The notes: generated by a model from the sequence alone, not told the origin. 64,000 nt of DNA from Flammulina velutipes (GCA_011800155.1 CM022374.1:2899595-2963594), one strand, 5' to 3'. Positions 44,935 through 58,067 are shown, counted from the first letter of the stretch. Program-made: numbers and translations.

Positions 44935-46770
44935 GGAGGGATCATGAGGTTGATGCGTAGGCGGCCCCCTACTTGATTCGTATCTTAGTCTATAATTTCT
45001 ACTTATATCACTCTTCATATAGAACACAGTTGAATAAGTATATCAAATTGGAACATCTTATTCTATAGTACCTTCTCGCTATGTATTCGTTCGATACCAG
45101 ATGGTTCGACCTGCTTTGAACTGAAGACATTTATCGCCAGTAGGACTGAGGTTTTGTTGGTGGCAACGGGAAAATAAGATTAGAGGCTGGATTGGAAGGA
45201 GTGTAGCTACCACCAAAGGCCCCCATAAGTACAAACTGATGAGATAACCCAATTCGGCCTTATCCCATTGTCTGATCGTTACGGAAGCTCACCGCGCCAA
45301 AGTTGAAACAAGTATAGCCGCCACCGAGGAACCCAACACCAGTACGGAGCTTTCAGGAACGCAAAGCCATCTCCCGAGAACCCATCTGCCCAGGGACTTC
45401 ATCTTATCAGTCTCGTCTGAGTACGAGGTATGTTCAGACGGGTCATATACTCCCGACTTTGGATTCCGCGCGATGGAGACTGAAGGAGATTGGTTGGAAG
45501 CACTAAATGCATATCGCGTCGAATAACCAGAGAGGAACGCCGAAGAAGCTAAACTGCGGGCGGAGGGGCATACCTTATACAAACGGACACTCAGTGAAAT
45601 GCATGTGGCGTGACCCGCCTAACCGAATGGAGAGTGGAGAACGTGAAAGCGCTCGCAGAGGCCCACTCGTATTACGCTCCTCCTTCACTTTTCAGTATGT
45701 AATGTATCTATTATGAGATCGTTCTTGCTCAGTTCCACGTAGAACCAAAATCTTCTTCCCTTCTAAGCTGGGGACTGCACATATTTCGTCGCCGCATCGC
45801 CTCTCTGCCTCTGGATGAGAAAGTCACTACGGGTAAGCAAGCCTTTCCCCTTCTCGTCTGTTTCGCAATACTCATTTTGCATCTCAGATGTCACAGACCA
45901 TAAACGATGGCGACAGTGGCTGCTTAGTATTCTATGTTGTTTTGGGAGCTCGCTCGTACAGATGATGATGATGATTTCTTGCTGTCGAACTGTATGCAAT
46001 GGTCCTATATATAAGCCGATAGTTACTCTGTTGTGCCTGCACCACCAGTACTACAACGCTCGTTCCGCTAGGTTCATCGTCGTCCCCATATGTTCCAAGG
46101 CCTTCCTCCGTCGGATTCCCTTCGTTGGCGGCGATTGGGCTCTGTAAATCGCGTTGCATCCCTTTTCACGCGAGTTGTATTCGACGGAATGTGATGCCGA
46201 TGCCTTCGACCCAGCTTTGCAGGATGCTGCGATAGTCGTTCTTTCGCTGTGACCCATGGGACAGCGTTTTTCCCGGTCATTGGAGGTGCCGTCCAGTCTC
46301 CGTCACTTCGCGTGATGGAGAAGGTGGAGGGGCTTGGATGATGAATCGCCTGCGGTGGTGGACGGTATTGCGCCACTAACGCTGGGTTTACGAGTATCCC
46401 TTCTTGGAGATCTCGTGAGGATATGGATTGGAGAGGTCGGTACTGGGCGTACATTCTTGATGACGGTCGTTATCGTGGTGGGTGTTCCAAAAGGTGAGCT
46501 TTGAAACCTGGCATTTGTATGATTATGATTAGTGGCGCGTCCATTGTGGGTCCAGTCGTTTGTCCTTGTTCGAGTATTTAGATGAAAACACCTTATTGTG
46601 ACGTTAATAGAACAAAGGGATATCCAGAACAACATGAATCGTCCTTTGTATTTGTAGACAATAAACCTGATTGATCTGTGAGAGTGGACCCACATTCGTT
46701 GTACATTATCCGGACTGAGGGAAAATGTGGCAAATCGATCGTGATAGAAGCTGGGCGCCTTGGGAATCTG
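44935..46770. other. Spacer between family array and FAD oxidase gene
   Basis: No gene is firmly supported. A minus-strand open frame from ATG 46454 (R-P-L-Q-S-I-S-S near its start, then Pro/Ser-rich, running to about 46254 or 46074) has a plausible donor near 46254, but I recognise no domain. A minus-strand frame 45582-45289 ends in a hydrophobic segment (L-V-L-G-S-S-V-A-A-I-L) and could be a small membrane protein. A plus-strand ATG at 45815 is followed at once by a GGGTAAGC donor-like site. Confidence 0.4.
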
Positions 46771-46772
46771 AA

Positions 46773-49161
46773 CTACTCCATCACACCGATAATCTCCCCA
46801 ACAGCACTTCCAAAGATACCGTCTGGGTCAAATTCCTTTCGAACGTGAGCAAACGCCGCTATGTTCTACAACACTCGCTGAGAAACAGAACCAGAAATAG
46901 TCTGAATGACTTACGGCCGGGTTTAGATTCTTTACGGAGTGCTCAAAGACACTACGAGTGTTCTTCGTCCAGTGAGGACGTACGGGGAACTGCAGAATTA
47001 TTGTTAGACATCCACTCAAAGAAAGTGTAAGGCGTTACCTCGTTGATCAGTGTCGTCGCCAGTTTGATATACCTGAATCATCAGGCAATTGTACAACAAT
47101 CAAGATGCGTGCCTACCAATCTTCGTTGAAACGGCTGCGATCGCCCGTCGTGGGGACGAACGATGGGAAGTCGAACATCATCGCGCCCTAGTACGAGGTC
47201 AGATTGAGGCAGTAGACTGCGATTAACACATGCCTTGGACCAGTCAGTAGTATCTCCGTCTGCAGTAAGCGTCGTCGTTTGACCAAGGAAGCTATCAAAA
47301 GGTCGCCCAAACTGGACATCATGAGACGGCGAATATAAAGCAAAGAGGCTCTAATTACCTTGATGTTAATCCCACTATGAGAGTATTTGAGGTTAGCGTT
47401 TCGTCCCAAAGAAGGAAGAAACTTTACCTCCGGTACGTTGAAGTCACTGCCTTCCCGTCCGCTTTGGATTCGTCGAAGAGTTCTCTGACTCTCCTTAGAA
47501 GCGCAGGTCCTTGATCGACGGGAACAGCGAGCTCGAGGGTCTTCCCATGCAGATCGTACTCCCATTCTGCTTTCTGATTGGGGTAAAGGCCACCGATTAG
47601 AACATCGTATGCGCTTCCATATACTGGCCAGCTCAACAGCGGTAGATCCAGAGTGCGCGCTTCATGTATGTGAGACTCCCCGGTAGAGTTAGATAGAATG
47701 ATAAACGCACTGTGGAAGTTCGGGGCGCGCCATAGGGCGTAGAAGATGCCCTCGGTGATGAAATTCGCCACACTGGAATTTTGACCTCCGTTAAGGAGGC
47801 TCAGAGCCAACTTTCCTTCGAGTTCGGTGACCGAGAACGTCGACTAGGATGAGTAGGTCAACGATAATCGACCGCGCTAAGTTGAAGCAAATACCAACCT
47901 GGAAGGCGTCACCAGAATGCTTCTTGTCCACGACACCATACGTGCGCAGATGGAATTTCTTTACGCCTGGATACCCCAAGATCAGTGGGAATGCTTCGCA
48001 TGGAACGCGTCGCTAACCTGGCCACCACTACGCCGAGTTCACATAAGTCAAAGTATACCATAAAAGACTAGACCATACCCAATAATTCGCTGTCACGTAG
48101 GGCGAAATTTCAGCGTACATGTCGCCGTTGAGGACATCATCTTCGTCGATGGTCGTCTGGTTAGCCCAGACTTTGTAGTCAGCCAGAATAGCCATCTCAA
48201 CACGAGCAATGACGCCAAGCAGCCCGAGAGAAGTTGACGCTGCCAACCATGTGGCGTTCGTTTGATCTCTTGTCACATGGATGAGGTCGCCTGTGGACGT
48301 ATCTGATTGAAAGTTCCAACAATACGGAGTACATACCTTTGCCGTTAATAATGTCCAGAGAAAGCGCTGCACTTGACACTTGTGAGTCTTCCCGAAGAGA
48401 GGACCGATGAGCGCCCATGGCGACCGCTCCGCCTACCGACCCGTTGGATCAGACGCCTAGAAGGATATTATTCAGACAATACTCACCGATGGTAATGTTC
48501 CAGTTAACTTGACGACTCTTAGACAGAAACCCATCGACTGATGTGGAGAGAGCGTACCTAAAGTATATCCCAAAGCAGCGTCGCGCTCTTGGAGCCATTC
48601 GGCGCTGAGAAGACGTTTAGATATTGTAGAAGACTTGGAGATGAAATAATGCTTACAGCTGAGGAAAAGTTACCCCAGCCTCAACGACCACGCTTCCTGT
48701 TCCATTCGGGTACAACTTCAAGTCAGATATCTGGTTCACCGCATCCGTCTTGATGATGACGGTGTCTGATTTATCAGAGCACATCGTATCGTCTTCAACC
48801 GGCATTAGCTTTCTTTCGACCCGGAAGAATCAAACGTGACGAACACCACATATGACCGTTCTAAATAGCTGAAGATCAGAAATCGCGGGGTAAATAGTGG
48901 AAAGAACGCGACTGACCCCACTAGCGCGTACAGGTGTGCCCTTAGAGCTGGCATCTTTGACGATAGAGACGATCTCGTCGACAGTCGACGGGCGGTAAAC
49001 TTTGGCCACTTCGTTACACGCGGGGAATCCTGGACCGTCAAAGGTGTTGTACGGCTCTGAGTGCGTGTCAGAAACCGGTGCGGAGGCGAGGTGAAGCTAT
49101 ACTTACCAGCAGTCACAGATCCGAGTCTTTGCAAGAGAGGGAATAAGAGGAGGAGGAGCAT
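46773..49161 (-). CDS. Secreted FAD-linked oxidase (sugar-lactone oxidase-like)
   Basis: A short signal peptide (leucine-rich, from ATG 49161, ending S-V-T-A) is cut by an intron starting GTAAGT. The FAD-binding domain follows: Y-R-P-S-T-V-D-E-I-V, G-T-P-V-R-A-S-G, then I-G-G-S-V-G-G-A-V-A-M-G-A-H-R-S-S, S-L-D-I-I-N-G-K-G and T-S-L-G-L-L-G-V-I-A-R-V. The C-terminal part carries R-P-H-W-T-K-N-T and ends F-D-P-D-G-I-F-G-S with stop at 46773-46775, the pattern of D-arabinono-1,4-lactone / L-gulonolactone oxidases. It has about eight to ten short introns. It would oxidise a sugar lactone or related polyol with O2 to give H2O2, probably outside the cell. The exact substrate cannot be told. Confidence 0.8.
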
Positions 49162-49169
49162 GTTTACAG

Positions 49170-50340
49170 GTCCGTTCTAGTGAGCCACGTTCGACCAGGT
49201 ACTTATACCAGGCTATGCAGGCGGCAAATGGCAGGCTTTCGAAAGGGAAGAGGAGCGCATATGATACGAGAGCATGTGGCTCTCAGGTATAGTGAACCAC
49301 ATGAGTATGCGCCGGAGTGGGTTTGCTTCGACCAATTGACTCTGAGCTACCAGATGACGCAGAGCAAATATTCCTCAATGATCGTCATGAGAGTCGAAGA
49401 TGTAGGCAACTCGAAGATGGCTTCCAACGACGAACTCTGTGGTAGTCATGATGGTGGGAAGAAGAAAGGCAGCGATATCGGTCCGGTTCTTTCCGAGATG
49501 TTCGCACGGCGCCACAGCTAGTTCTTCTTTCTCCTACGCTATCTAGCTCGATAGCAACTAGGAATATCAGATCATACCACAAGAAGATACGGTGGAATTA
49601 ACTAGTTCCCTCTTGCGGTATCAGACTAAAAACCTCTACCGTTGCCCATCTGTCTACGTACGACAGTCCATACCGCTACGGCTCTCTTAAGGTATACAGT
49701 TGCATAATAAGAATTTGACCAACAATCCTTTATTATTTAAGTGGGGATCTATGTATCGTTCAATATTCCTTCGAAAACAAAGGGTCCACACGCATATCCC
49801 GACTTCAACATGCATGGGCAACCACTACCACCTTGAGGCACCACGACCATCATCAGTGTCTCGGTACTTAGATGTGCTAGGAATTCTATAGGCTGCATTT
49901 CTTCTAGGAGTACATTATCGCTCAAGTTTGGGTGAGCATAAGGATAAGTGGTTGGACAAAAGATGACCGTCTTTGAGTCCGAGTGTCAGCGTCATGTTCA
50001 ATCACAAGGCGTAGGGGAACACGTTGAGACGCCAACGTTTGGCATTCAACGGGTAGTACTACATAGCGGTCGGAGAAATCAGCCGAAGATGAGGTATTCA
50101 CGATCGATAGCTATGGTTCGTATGGTTTTGTACGTTCGTTCGGTAAGGTAATCGGAAAACGTAAGGGGGACACAATCGATTGCGAAGAAGACAGCAGACA
50201 GCAGATAAGGAAAGGAGCAAGCAGACAAGCGATATGAAAAGCTGATGAACGACGAAGAAAGCGTCCGAGCACAGAAGCATGGCATAGAGAAACGAGTAGT
50301 CACAGAGACGTCGCAGATTTGATGCGGAAAGTAGGCGCGG
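49170..50340. other. Intergenic, no supportable gene
   Basis: The region contains the promoter side of the FAD oxidase gene and the 3' flank of the HMG-like gene. A plus-strand frame at 49180-49521 has no start context, domain or splice pattern that I can support. Confidence 0.5.
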
Positions 50341-50348
50341 AAAGGTTG

Positions 50349-50951
50349 TTAGAAATCGCTACTGGGAAAAGCTGATTGTGAGCTTGAAGGCGCAGGAGAT
50401 GATGAAGTTGGAAGGGCGTCGCTGATGGCCTTTTTCTTGCGGGACTTGACTGGTTTGCCACAGTTGGGATTTTCTGCAGAGTTTCGCCACATAGCGGCTA
50501 CCTAAGACAAGGTACATAAGTTAATATCGATGGAGAGGTGTTTTCAGCGCATATATGCGTGCGCCAAGGAGCTCAGGCGGATCTCCTGCCAAGATTACGC
50601 GGTCGATCCGTGAAGACGAGCCAAGGAGCGCAATCATGGACCCATACGGCTTGGAAGATGACGGCATGGAATGGTTGGGAGACTTACTTGGGTGAATGCT
50701 TCCTTATGCGACTTGGTGGGGTTGGCTTGCTTGAAGGCGGGAATATGCGATGCGACGAAGAGGTTATAGAGCGACGGTTCACGCTTGACCTTGTCTTCTT
50801 TGACACCTGGTTGTCGTTAATGACGAAGTATATATTGATCAAGGGACGACGTACCCTTCGCACCCTTAGATCTAGCGGTGGAGGCTGCATACCTGTTAGC
50901 AAGGGATTGGATAGAAACAGGTAGAGACGAACCGGATTGTACTTTGGGCAT
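50349..50951 (-). CDS. HMG/YABBY-like DNA-binding protein
   Basis: Three exons. Exon 1 runs from ATG 50951 to about 50860; a 45-nt intron follows (GTACGT...CAG). Exon 2 (to about 50693) reads E-P-S-L-Y-N-L-F-V-A-S-H-I-P-A-F-K and N-P-T-K-S-H-K-E-A-F-T-Q. A longer intron then ends at GGTAG, so that the frame continues A-A-M-W-R-N-S-A-E-N-P-N. This order (S-x-Y-N-x-F, N-P-x-x-S-H-K-E-A-F, A-A-x-x-W-x-x-S-P-E-N-P) is the HMG-box-like fold shared with plant YABBY and fungal small HMG proteins. A basic K-S-R-K-K-K and a Ser/Pro-rich tail follow, stop at 50349-50351. About 110 residues, likely nuclear. Target genes unknown. Confidence 0.7.
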
Positions 50952-51243
50952 TCTGTCGAGGTTGTGGGGAGAGGGAAAGAACGAAAGACGCGTCGCGTTT
51001 GGTTAAATAGCACGCCACGCTTGTTCCCAGGATCACGCTTCGAGTTAAAAATAGAAAGCTGGTCTGTGCGCGATTCCATCGGAAACGTCTCGCCCTTGGC
51101 ATTGAAACTCCGCGCCGATCAGGCTATTTGAGGAGAGCTGGCGACGACGGTTTGTTCCCAACGATTCCAATTTTCTCTCTCTGACTGAACCGCAGTCGAC
51201 TCCCCCTTCTCCTTCGCCACCTCCTCCTTTTCGTATACAAAAG

Positions 51244-52562
51244 ATGTCTCTTTCAGGCTCTGTCGCTCTTTTGACTGCTACGTTGCTCGCTGTGGGCGGC
51301 CAGGTGAAGGGCCAGGCGACCGGAACCTACCCCGCTACGCCTTTGGCTGAGAAGACTTTTGCGTATAACAGCCTGGTATGCAATCTCTTTCACTGTGTGC
51401 GTCTGAAGGCAATGCTCATTTTCCCTCTAGCCCCACCAGGCCGATACCGACACCCAGCTCATCCGTGGCTCCCAATCTGGCTACAACGATTGCTCGGCTG
51501 AGACCGAAGGCCAGGACGCCATGTGCCAAACCTCCGTCTTCAACGACATTAGCGGTTCGTACAACTTCCCTTCTCTGTTCTACTTTCGTGCTGAGTGCGT
51601 TTAGATTTCTGCTTGTGGGCACCGCCAGAGTTGGACATCATCGCCAACACCGAAGGCGAAGAAGTCGCCTGGTGCACCAAGGCCCGTGGAGGTCGTCGCA
51701 TTCCCGAAGGCACTCTCAAGGGTCTCCAACTCATCGAGACTGACGAGTATCTCCAACTCACTGGTTTCATCAACGGCCCCAACATCAACATCGAGGCCGG
51801 TGACTTTGGTGGTGAGCTGGATCCCCACGGTGCTGATCTCGTACGTGTTCGCATTGTTTCATCTTGCGCTGTTGATTGAACAGCTTTTCAGCGCGGTAAC
51901 CCCCTCGGTGGTCTGATGTTCTCCAACCACTGGAGCGGCAGCAACGACACTTACGACCAAGTCTTCGAATGGCATCAGTAAGTCCCTTGTTTTCACCCAT
52001 TACACACGTTACTGACTCGTTGTATAGGTTCATTGGAGCTGACAGCTTCTGCTTCCGTATCTGCAAGCCAACATCGGACCAGGATGCCGCATACTGCCAG
52101 CACATCTTTGATCGCATTGGCTGCTCCTACAACGATCCCGCCGATGCCAAAGAAGGCGACTTCACCGTCTGCAAGGGCGATGTTGGTCTTCCCCCTGGTA
52201 TCTACGTCGAGGGTGGTGTTACCATGACCTACACCCAGCCGGCTGAATCACTCGGCGCGATCACCTCCATGCCCTACACCGCTACCGTTCCCCCATACAG
52301 CGAGTGCACGACCTACCAGTCCACCGCATTGTTTGCCGAGCTTGCCTCAGTGTCCCCGACTGGCGCCGCTGCTAGCCAAGCCACCGGCAGTGGTCAGACC
52401 ACGAACACTCGCACCACTGGAACCAGGACCGGCACTGGTGCTGCATCGACAGGAACTGGGAGCGCTGACTCGGCCACCGAGAGCGACGCTGCCTCGATGA
52501 CGAACATGGTTGGTGGATTCTCGTTGTTGAGCGTTGTGCTTAGCGCGTTGTTCCTCTCGTAA
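51244..52562 (+). CDS. Macrophage-activating-glycoprotein-like GPI protein
   Basis: A signal peptide starts at ATG 51244. The body follows the family known in Agaricomycetes as macrophage activating glycoprotein: G-S-Q-S-G-Y-N-D-C, Q-T-S-V-F-N, D-F-C-L-W-A-P-P, E-V-A-W-C-T-K, G-G-E-L-D-P-H-G-A-D, R-G-N-P-L-G-G-L, F-C-F-R-I-C-K-P, F-D-R-I-G-C-S-Y-N, M-T-Y-T-Q-P and S-M-P-Y-T-A. A Ser/Thr-rich stalk and a hydrophobic C-terminus suggest a GPI anchor. Short introns lie near 51376-51430, 51555-51601 (a 3-nt shift possible), 51842-51889 and 51979-52028. The paired cysteines suit an extracellular cell-wall protein. Its function in the fungus is not known. Confidence 0.85.
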
Positions 52563-52933
52563 ACGAACATGACTGGGACTGTAGTTATGTCGCTCACGTC
52601 ACGATAGCCTAAGTTCTGGCCCGCCGCTCTTTTAGTTATGCATCGTTATCATCTATACCTCCCTATCATCTACACTACACGGACTATTTTCTTTCCTCTA
52701 CGATTTCTTGCGTACGATGGTAGTCGATAAAGGTCTAATCGGAACATTTTTTCCGCCTCTTCCATGGTTGGTTAACCGGTTATGATTGAGCTGAGAAATG
52801 CGACGTGAGCTAAGGTGCCGAGCGGTGAATATATATTTGAAGGGGGTGCTGACATAAGGTGATATACCATCAGTGCTTGCCATCATCGTCGTGTGCGCTC
52901 CTTTCTTTCCAACGACGACAACCAAGGACAAGC

Positions 52934-55900
52934 ATGGCGCCCAAAGTCAAGGCAATACGGCTAAAACGAGCGCTGAAGCTGGGCAAAGGACGCGGCCGTG
53001 GCAGAGTATCTCCCATCGCCGGCGAGGATCCCATCGTTCTGCTTCGCGTCCAAATCCTAGGATGCAAAGAGTTGTTGGCCAAGGATCGCGGCGGAACCAG
53101 CGACCCGTGCGTTCGTTTATGCTCTCGAGGTCGTTACTGACTTGCTATCCATAGTTTCATCCATGTTACTCTACTCCATACACGGCACCAGACACCCGTC
53201 ATCAAGAAGACGCTTTCGCCGACTTGGGTCGGGAACTCAGCGACGTTCGACATGCCCATATTTCTCAGCATGAGCGACAGGCTTGGTGTACTTGAGCTCG
53301 TCGTCTGGGACAAGGATATGCTCAAGAAGGAGTACTTGGGTGAGGCCGGAGTGCCCCTCGATAAGTGGTTCGGCGATGAGCAGGAGCGGGCTCTAGCTTT
53401 CGACGACAGCAGAAATACGGTTCGTTCGTTCTGTTGATATCTACTCCGAGAAAGGCGCTCATCCGTATCTCAGCCGTTCACGATCCCTCTGCAATCATCG
53501 AGGGAAAACACGAGTGCTACCGGTAACATCCAGATCAAACTTGGATTCGTCCAGCCCCCGAATACGAGTAGCTTACTCGAGTTTGACGAAGTCTACAATG
53601 AGCTTGTCAGACGTTCTCGCCCGTCCCTTGTCTCTGCTCCGCCGACCGAAGGCGTTGGCACCGTTCGATCACACAGTGGCATCCCAGACTTTGAGGACGA
53701 CGGCGGCATCTCCTCAGACTCGGAATCGGACGATACAGACGTGGAAGAAGGCGAAGAAGACTTTGTCGACGCCCTGGACGAACCACTCGCTACTCCTACG
53801 GTAACGAACACACCGACACCCTCCACCCCCAACATGTCTGTTACTCCGGCCTCACCCTTGACCCCCACCGCGAAGCCCAGTAGCCCTCGTTCGTCCTCCT
53901 TCATGCGCATAAAGTTTCCCCGTCGCAGCAACTCGAGCTCTCCGACGTCCACGAACGAAGAGGACACAGCGAAGAAGGAGGAAGACGTCAAGGAGAAGAA
54001 GAAGCGCTTTAGGAAGAGTTTCCCTTCGCCTGGCAAGAGCGTCTCGACGCGGAAGAAGCAGCCGTACAGCTTTACTGGACCTCATGATATCGTTGGTATC
54101 GTAATGTTGGAGATAAAGGGCGCTGTGGATCTACCTCGCCTGAGCAACAGTACGATCTTCTCTATCTCCTCTATTTGTGTCTCATTCGTCTTCCAGTGAC
54201 GAGAACTGGCTGGGACATGGATCCGTTTGTCGTCGTCTCCTTTGGCAAAAAGGTCTTCCGCACCCGCGTTATTCGACACTCTCGCAACCCGGTATGGGAT
54301 GAGCGCCTTCTCTTCCATGTACGCAAGTACGAGACATCGTTCAAGATACAGCTCACTGTTTTGGATTGGGACAAGCTCTCCTCCAATGACCATGTCGGCG
54401 ACGCGTCCATCGAGGTTGGGGAGCTGCTTGAACAGGCGGAGAAACCTGACGAAGAGACCGGACTCTATCCGCTGACGGACTCTCAAGGAAACGAGGTGGG
54501 CATGAAGGATTTTAAATTGGCCATTTCGACTGGGAAGGACGTCGCATGGGAGAGTCGACACAACCCCGTCTTAACCGTTCGTGCCAAGTACCAGCCGTAC
54601 GCAGCGCTTCGCCAAAAGTTCTGGCAGCAGTATCTCAAACAGTACGATACAGACGATACCGGGTCCCTTTCGCACATCGAGGTCACCTCCATGTTGGACT
54701 CTCTTGGCTCGACGTTGACCGGGACGACCATCAACTCGTTTTGGGCGCGTCACGGCAAGGATCCCAAAGGAGACGAGCTCACTATCGAGGAGTGCATCCA
54801 GTGTTTGGAAGAGGAGTTGGGCAGGCCGGACAGCGAGAAGCGGGCGGTAGCGGATGGGGACGGGGAGGACTCGAGTGTGAGCGCTACGCCAGTGTTATCC
54901 ATCGCTGGTACGCGTGGCGAAGAGTTACCGTTGGATCAGTTGGATTTCAGTGGACCTCCAATGACGGCGCGGGACGCCGGCGAGGTCAAGGAAGATACCC
55001 TGGTACCGCCTCCCCCCATTGCCACTGAGCCGATGCAGGTTCCGCTTGGCGAACATCGCCATCCGTCGTACTCGAGTTCATCTGACGGGGACGAGGATCT
55101 GTCTTCGTCGTCTGGACTCGATACTGACCCGAAGAAGAAGAAGAGGATGAGCCGGTTTAGGCGCAAAGGGAAAAAGTCGCCCGATACCTCTTCGTCTTCT
55201 GACAGCGCGAGCGATCCTTTGGAACGCGTCATCAACGTCAAGAACTGCCCCATGTGCCATCGACCTCGATTAAACTCCAAGGCGGAGATGGATATCATCA
55301 CGCATCTCGCTGTATGCGCGTCGTCGGACTGGAACAAAGTTGGCGGGATCGTTGTCAGCAACTTCGTCACGGCCAGCCAGGCGCAGCGGAAGTGGTACAC
55401 TCGGATCGTTGGCAAGATCAGTGGCGGGGATTATAAGCTGGGCGCGAACTCTGGCAATATCATCGTGCAGAACCGGACGACTGGCGGACTCGAGGAGGAG
55501 AAAATGCAGGTTTACGTGCGTCTTGGGATTCGCTTGCTTTACAAGGGCGCGAGTTCGAGGATGGAAGGTGGTGGGGCGAGGAAGCTGTTGAAAAGCTTGT
55601 CTATCAAGCAGGGTATCAAGTACGATGCGCCCGAGAGCGCGAAGGACATACCGGCGTTCATAGAGTTCCATGGGCTGAAGGTCGATGAGATCTTGGACCC
55701 GTTGGATTCTTTTAGTACGTTCTTTTCTTGTCGTCGTTCCACTGCTGACCGTGTTTTCAGAAACGTTCAACCAGTTCTTCTACCGCAAGCTAAAACCTAC
55801 CGCGCGTCCCATCGAACAACCGGACAACCCACTACGCATCGTTTCTTCCGCCGACTGCCGTCTCATGGTCTTCTCGTCGATCGCCGAGGCTACCCAGCTG

Positions 55901-56517
55901 TGGATCAAAGGACGAGAGTTCACCATCGCCCGCCTACTTGGCGAGAAATACAAGGCTGACGTTCCGAGATACGAGGGTGGTGCTGTCGCCATATTTAGGC
56001 TAGCACCGCAGGACTATCATCGCTTCCACAGTCCGGTCGACGGCAAGATTGGCGAGATGACCTACATTAGTGGGGAGTATTATACCGTCAACGTAAGTCT
56101 CGTCGTTCTATGATCTCGTTCGCTCTGGCTAATATCTTCTCAGCCGCAAGCAATTCGTACTGCGCTCGACGTATATGGCGAGAACGCCCGCAAGATCGTA
56201 CCCATTGACTCTCCCCACTTTGGGCGGGCGATGGCCGTTTGCGTTGGCGCGATGATGGTCGGGACTATACAGACGACCGTGGAGGAGGGCGCTGAGATTA
56301 AGCGTGGCGAGGAGTTTGGCTATTTCGCCTTTGGTGAGTGAATGCTAGAGATCTTTTGGTTCATAGCTCATATTGTACAGGTGGTTCTACTATCGTGATG
56401 GTGTTTGAGAAGGGCGTCGTCGAATGGGACGAAGATTTATTGATCAATTCGAGGGCGTCGTTAGAGACGCTGGTGAGGGTAGGGATGGGTATCGGTTCAA
56501 AGACGAGGAATATTTGA
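52934..56517 (+). CDS. PSD2: Phosphatidylserine decarboxylase 2 (C2/EF-hand type)
   Basis: The enzyme makes phosphatidylethanolamine from phosphatidylserine in Golgi/endosome membranes. From the N-terminus: a C2 domain ([14 protein letters not shown] to about 53415, interrupted by an intron at 53107-53154), a long Ser/Pro/acidic linker, a second C2 domain ([12 protein letters not shown] ... [13 protein letters not shown], from about 54085), an EF-hand with the loop [12 protein letters not shown] (about 54650), a C-x2-C zinc-like C-P-M-C-H, then the decarboxylase domain with [20 protein letters not shown] and the self-cleavage motif G-G-S-T (about 56380), where the pyruvoyl group forms. Six short introns. 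Stop at 56515-56517. All expected parts are present. Confidence 0.93.
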
Positions 56518-56846
56518 TGGGCAACTTCTATTCATGTAAATACTTACCGGGGACATTGTACGATACGACATTCTTTTTTCTAGTCATCGCCTGCTCCAGT
56601 TAAACCCGTTGCCGTTACTAGAGGAACTTGTAGACTGACGCAAAACTTTTAAGTCAACAACTTACGGCGATTCACCTCGGGGGGATCATATGCTGCATCC
56701 ATAGAACGGGTATTGAGCATTGCTGGATCCGAACTGCAATCTCGATATTTCCCTCGCGAACACTTTATCTTATAATCCTCAAAGGGAATTGTACCTACCT
56801 TGATATTGGCTGGAGTAGCTACAGGACATGCACGCGCGAACGATAA

Positions 56847-57293
56847 TTGGACAAGCAGCTCCCTCCCTACCTGCCATTGCTTTCGTATCCCAGATGCCAT
56901 CCATTGAAAGTGTTACGCTCCCCGCGCACCGCCACACTGGCCTTTATGAAAGCCATACGATACAGTGGGGTCCTCCCAAAGCTAAGGACATTGGGCCTGC
57001 ATCTCTTTAGTATCTCTGTTAATACGGAGTATTTTATCGCCTTGCTTGAGGAAAGAGCGTGGTCGAGTGATAGGCGAGGTTTGACTGCGATGACAGCGAT
57101 AAGACTGGCTTCGTTTGGTCGATGGACAGATTTAGGTGATGTTAGTGGGAGGCTGTCACCGATGGACGCTGTTATGAAGAATGCGGGGTTCTTGGGGAGA
57201 TGGGAAGCACTACACCTACACCTGTTGGTTTGCCCATTTGATGTTTGGCCTCTCAGAGACAAGCGTGCGCCAGTATTATCCCGATATCTGTAA
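56847..57293 (+). pseudogene. C-terminal fragment of an F-box/LRR-like gene
   Basis: An open frame encodes L-K-V-L-R-S-P-R-T-A-T-L-A-F, L-P-K-L-R-T-L-G-L-H-L-F-S-I and T-A-M-T-A-I-R-L-A-S-F, the style of the C-terminal LRR-like part of Agaricomycete F-box proteins. No F-box and no start region precede it; upstream frames (56640-56840) are broken by stops. It is most likely a remnant in the subtelomere. Confidence 0.5.
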
Positions 57294-57466
57294 AAGCTGT
57301 ATGCGTACTTGGAAACACGGCGCCTCTTCACCACTTTTTCTATCGTCCAATTTGATGGCCTTACGAACCCGACGTTGGGACGAGTCATCCCATCCTTGAT
57401 CATGGTTCGTCGACCTACCACAATATCCTGCCAAACCCAAACGTCAACAACCGTCGTCTCTCCAAA

Positions 57467-57849
57467 TCACATGCATACCTCTTTCAAGCTCCATTCATTT
57501 ATCTCCTCCCCATTCTCCTTAGTGAGTCCATAAACCTTCTTTTCGACAATCCCGTCAACCCCCATCCAATTCTCCGTCTTGTACAGAGCATATTTCGATG
57601 GATCGGGGTTGCGCTGCGCATCGGCGTCACTATCCTCGATGTACTGGAAGGTATATCCGGTGAAATCCATCCAGAGGTCATCGCCATAGGAGCTCCTTGA
57701 TCATGACAGTTTTAGGTAGTGCCGGTCTGTTCGCAGATGTAAGCATCGACGATGATCAATAGATTGAAAGTGTTGCATACGCAGCGCTGGCGACGATGGC
57801 AGACAGGAGCACGGCTCCGACTAGTTTGAGAGCAGAGGGTAAATGCATG
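57467..57849 (-). CDS. Small putative secreted protein
   Basis: ATG 57849 begins a good signal peptide (L-K-L-V-G-A-V-L-L-S-A-I-V-A-S-A). One intron (GTATGC near 57782 to an AG near 57700) brings the frame into S-S-Y-G-D-D-L-W-M-D-F-T-G-Y and then a hydrophilic, acidic and aromatic-rich body ending at 57467; about 95 residues. Other acceptors in this intron give stops, which supports the chosen one. Single Cys near the end. No family recognised; possible effector-like protein. Confidence 0.5.
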
Positions 57850-58067
57850 GTTGATGGTTGGAGGAGGCTGGTATGAGAATTTGATAATTTATACGACATG
57901 TGACGTTGTTAGCTAGTGTCCGAATGATAGACGAACACTTAAAGCTTACCAGCGTATGAAGAGACACATTCTGGGGATTCGAATCATACCTTTTATAGGG
58001 ATTGGAAGCCATAATGGCCACGACGAAGTACTCAAAGGACGCACTAATATTGTAGTCATCGGAAGAC

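Noticed and set aside
50098..50303. Hydrophobic minus-strand frames behind the HMG-like gene
   Set aside because: Two overlapping frames both look hydrophobic, a composition effect; no signal-peptide start with a convincing downstream body.
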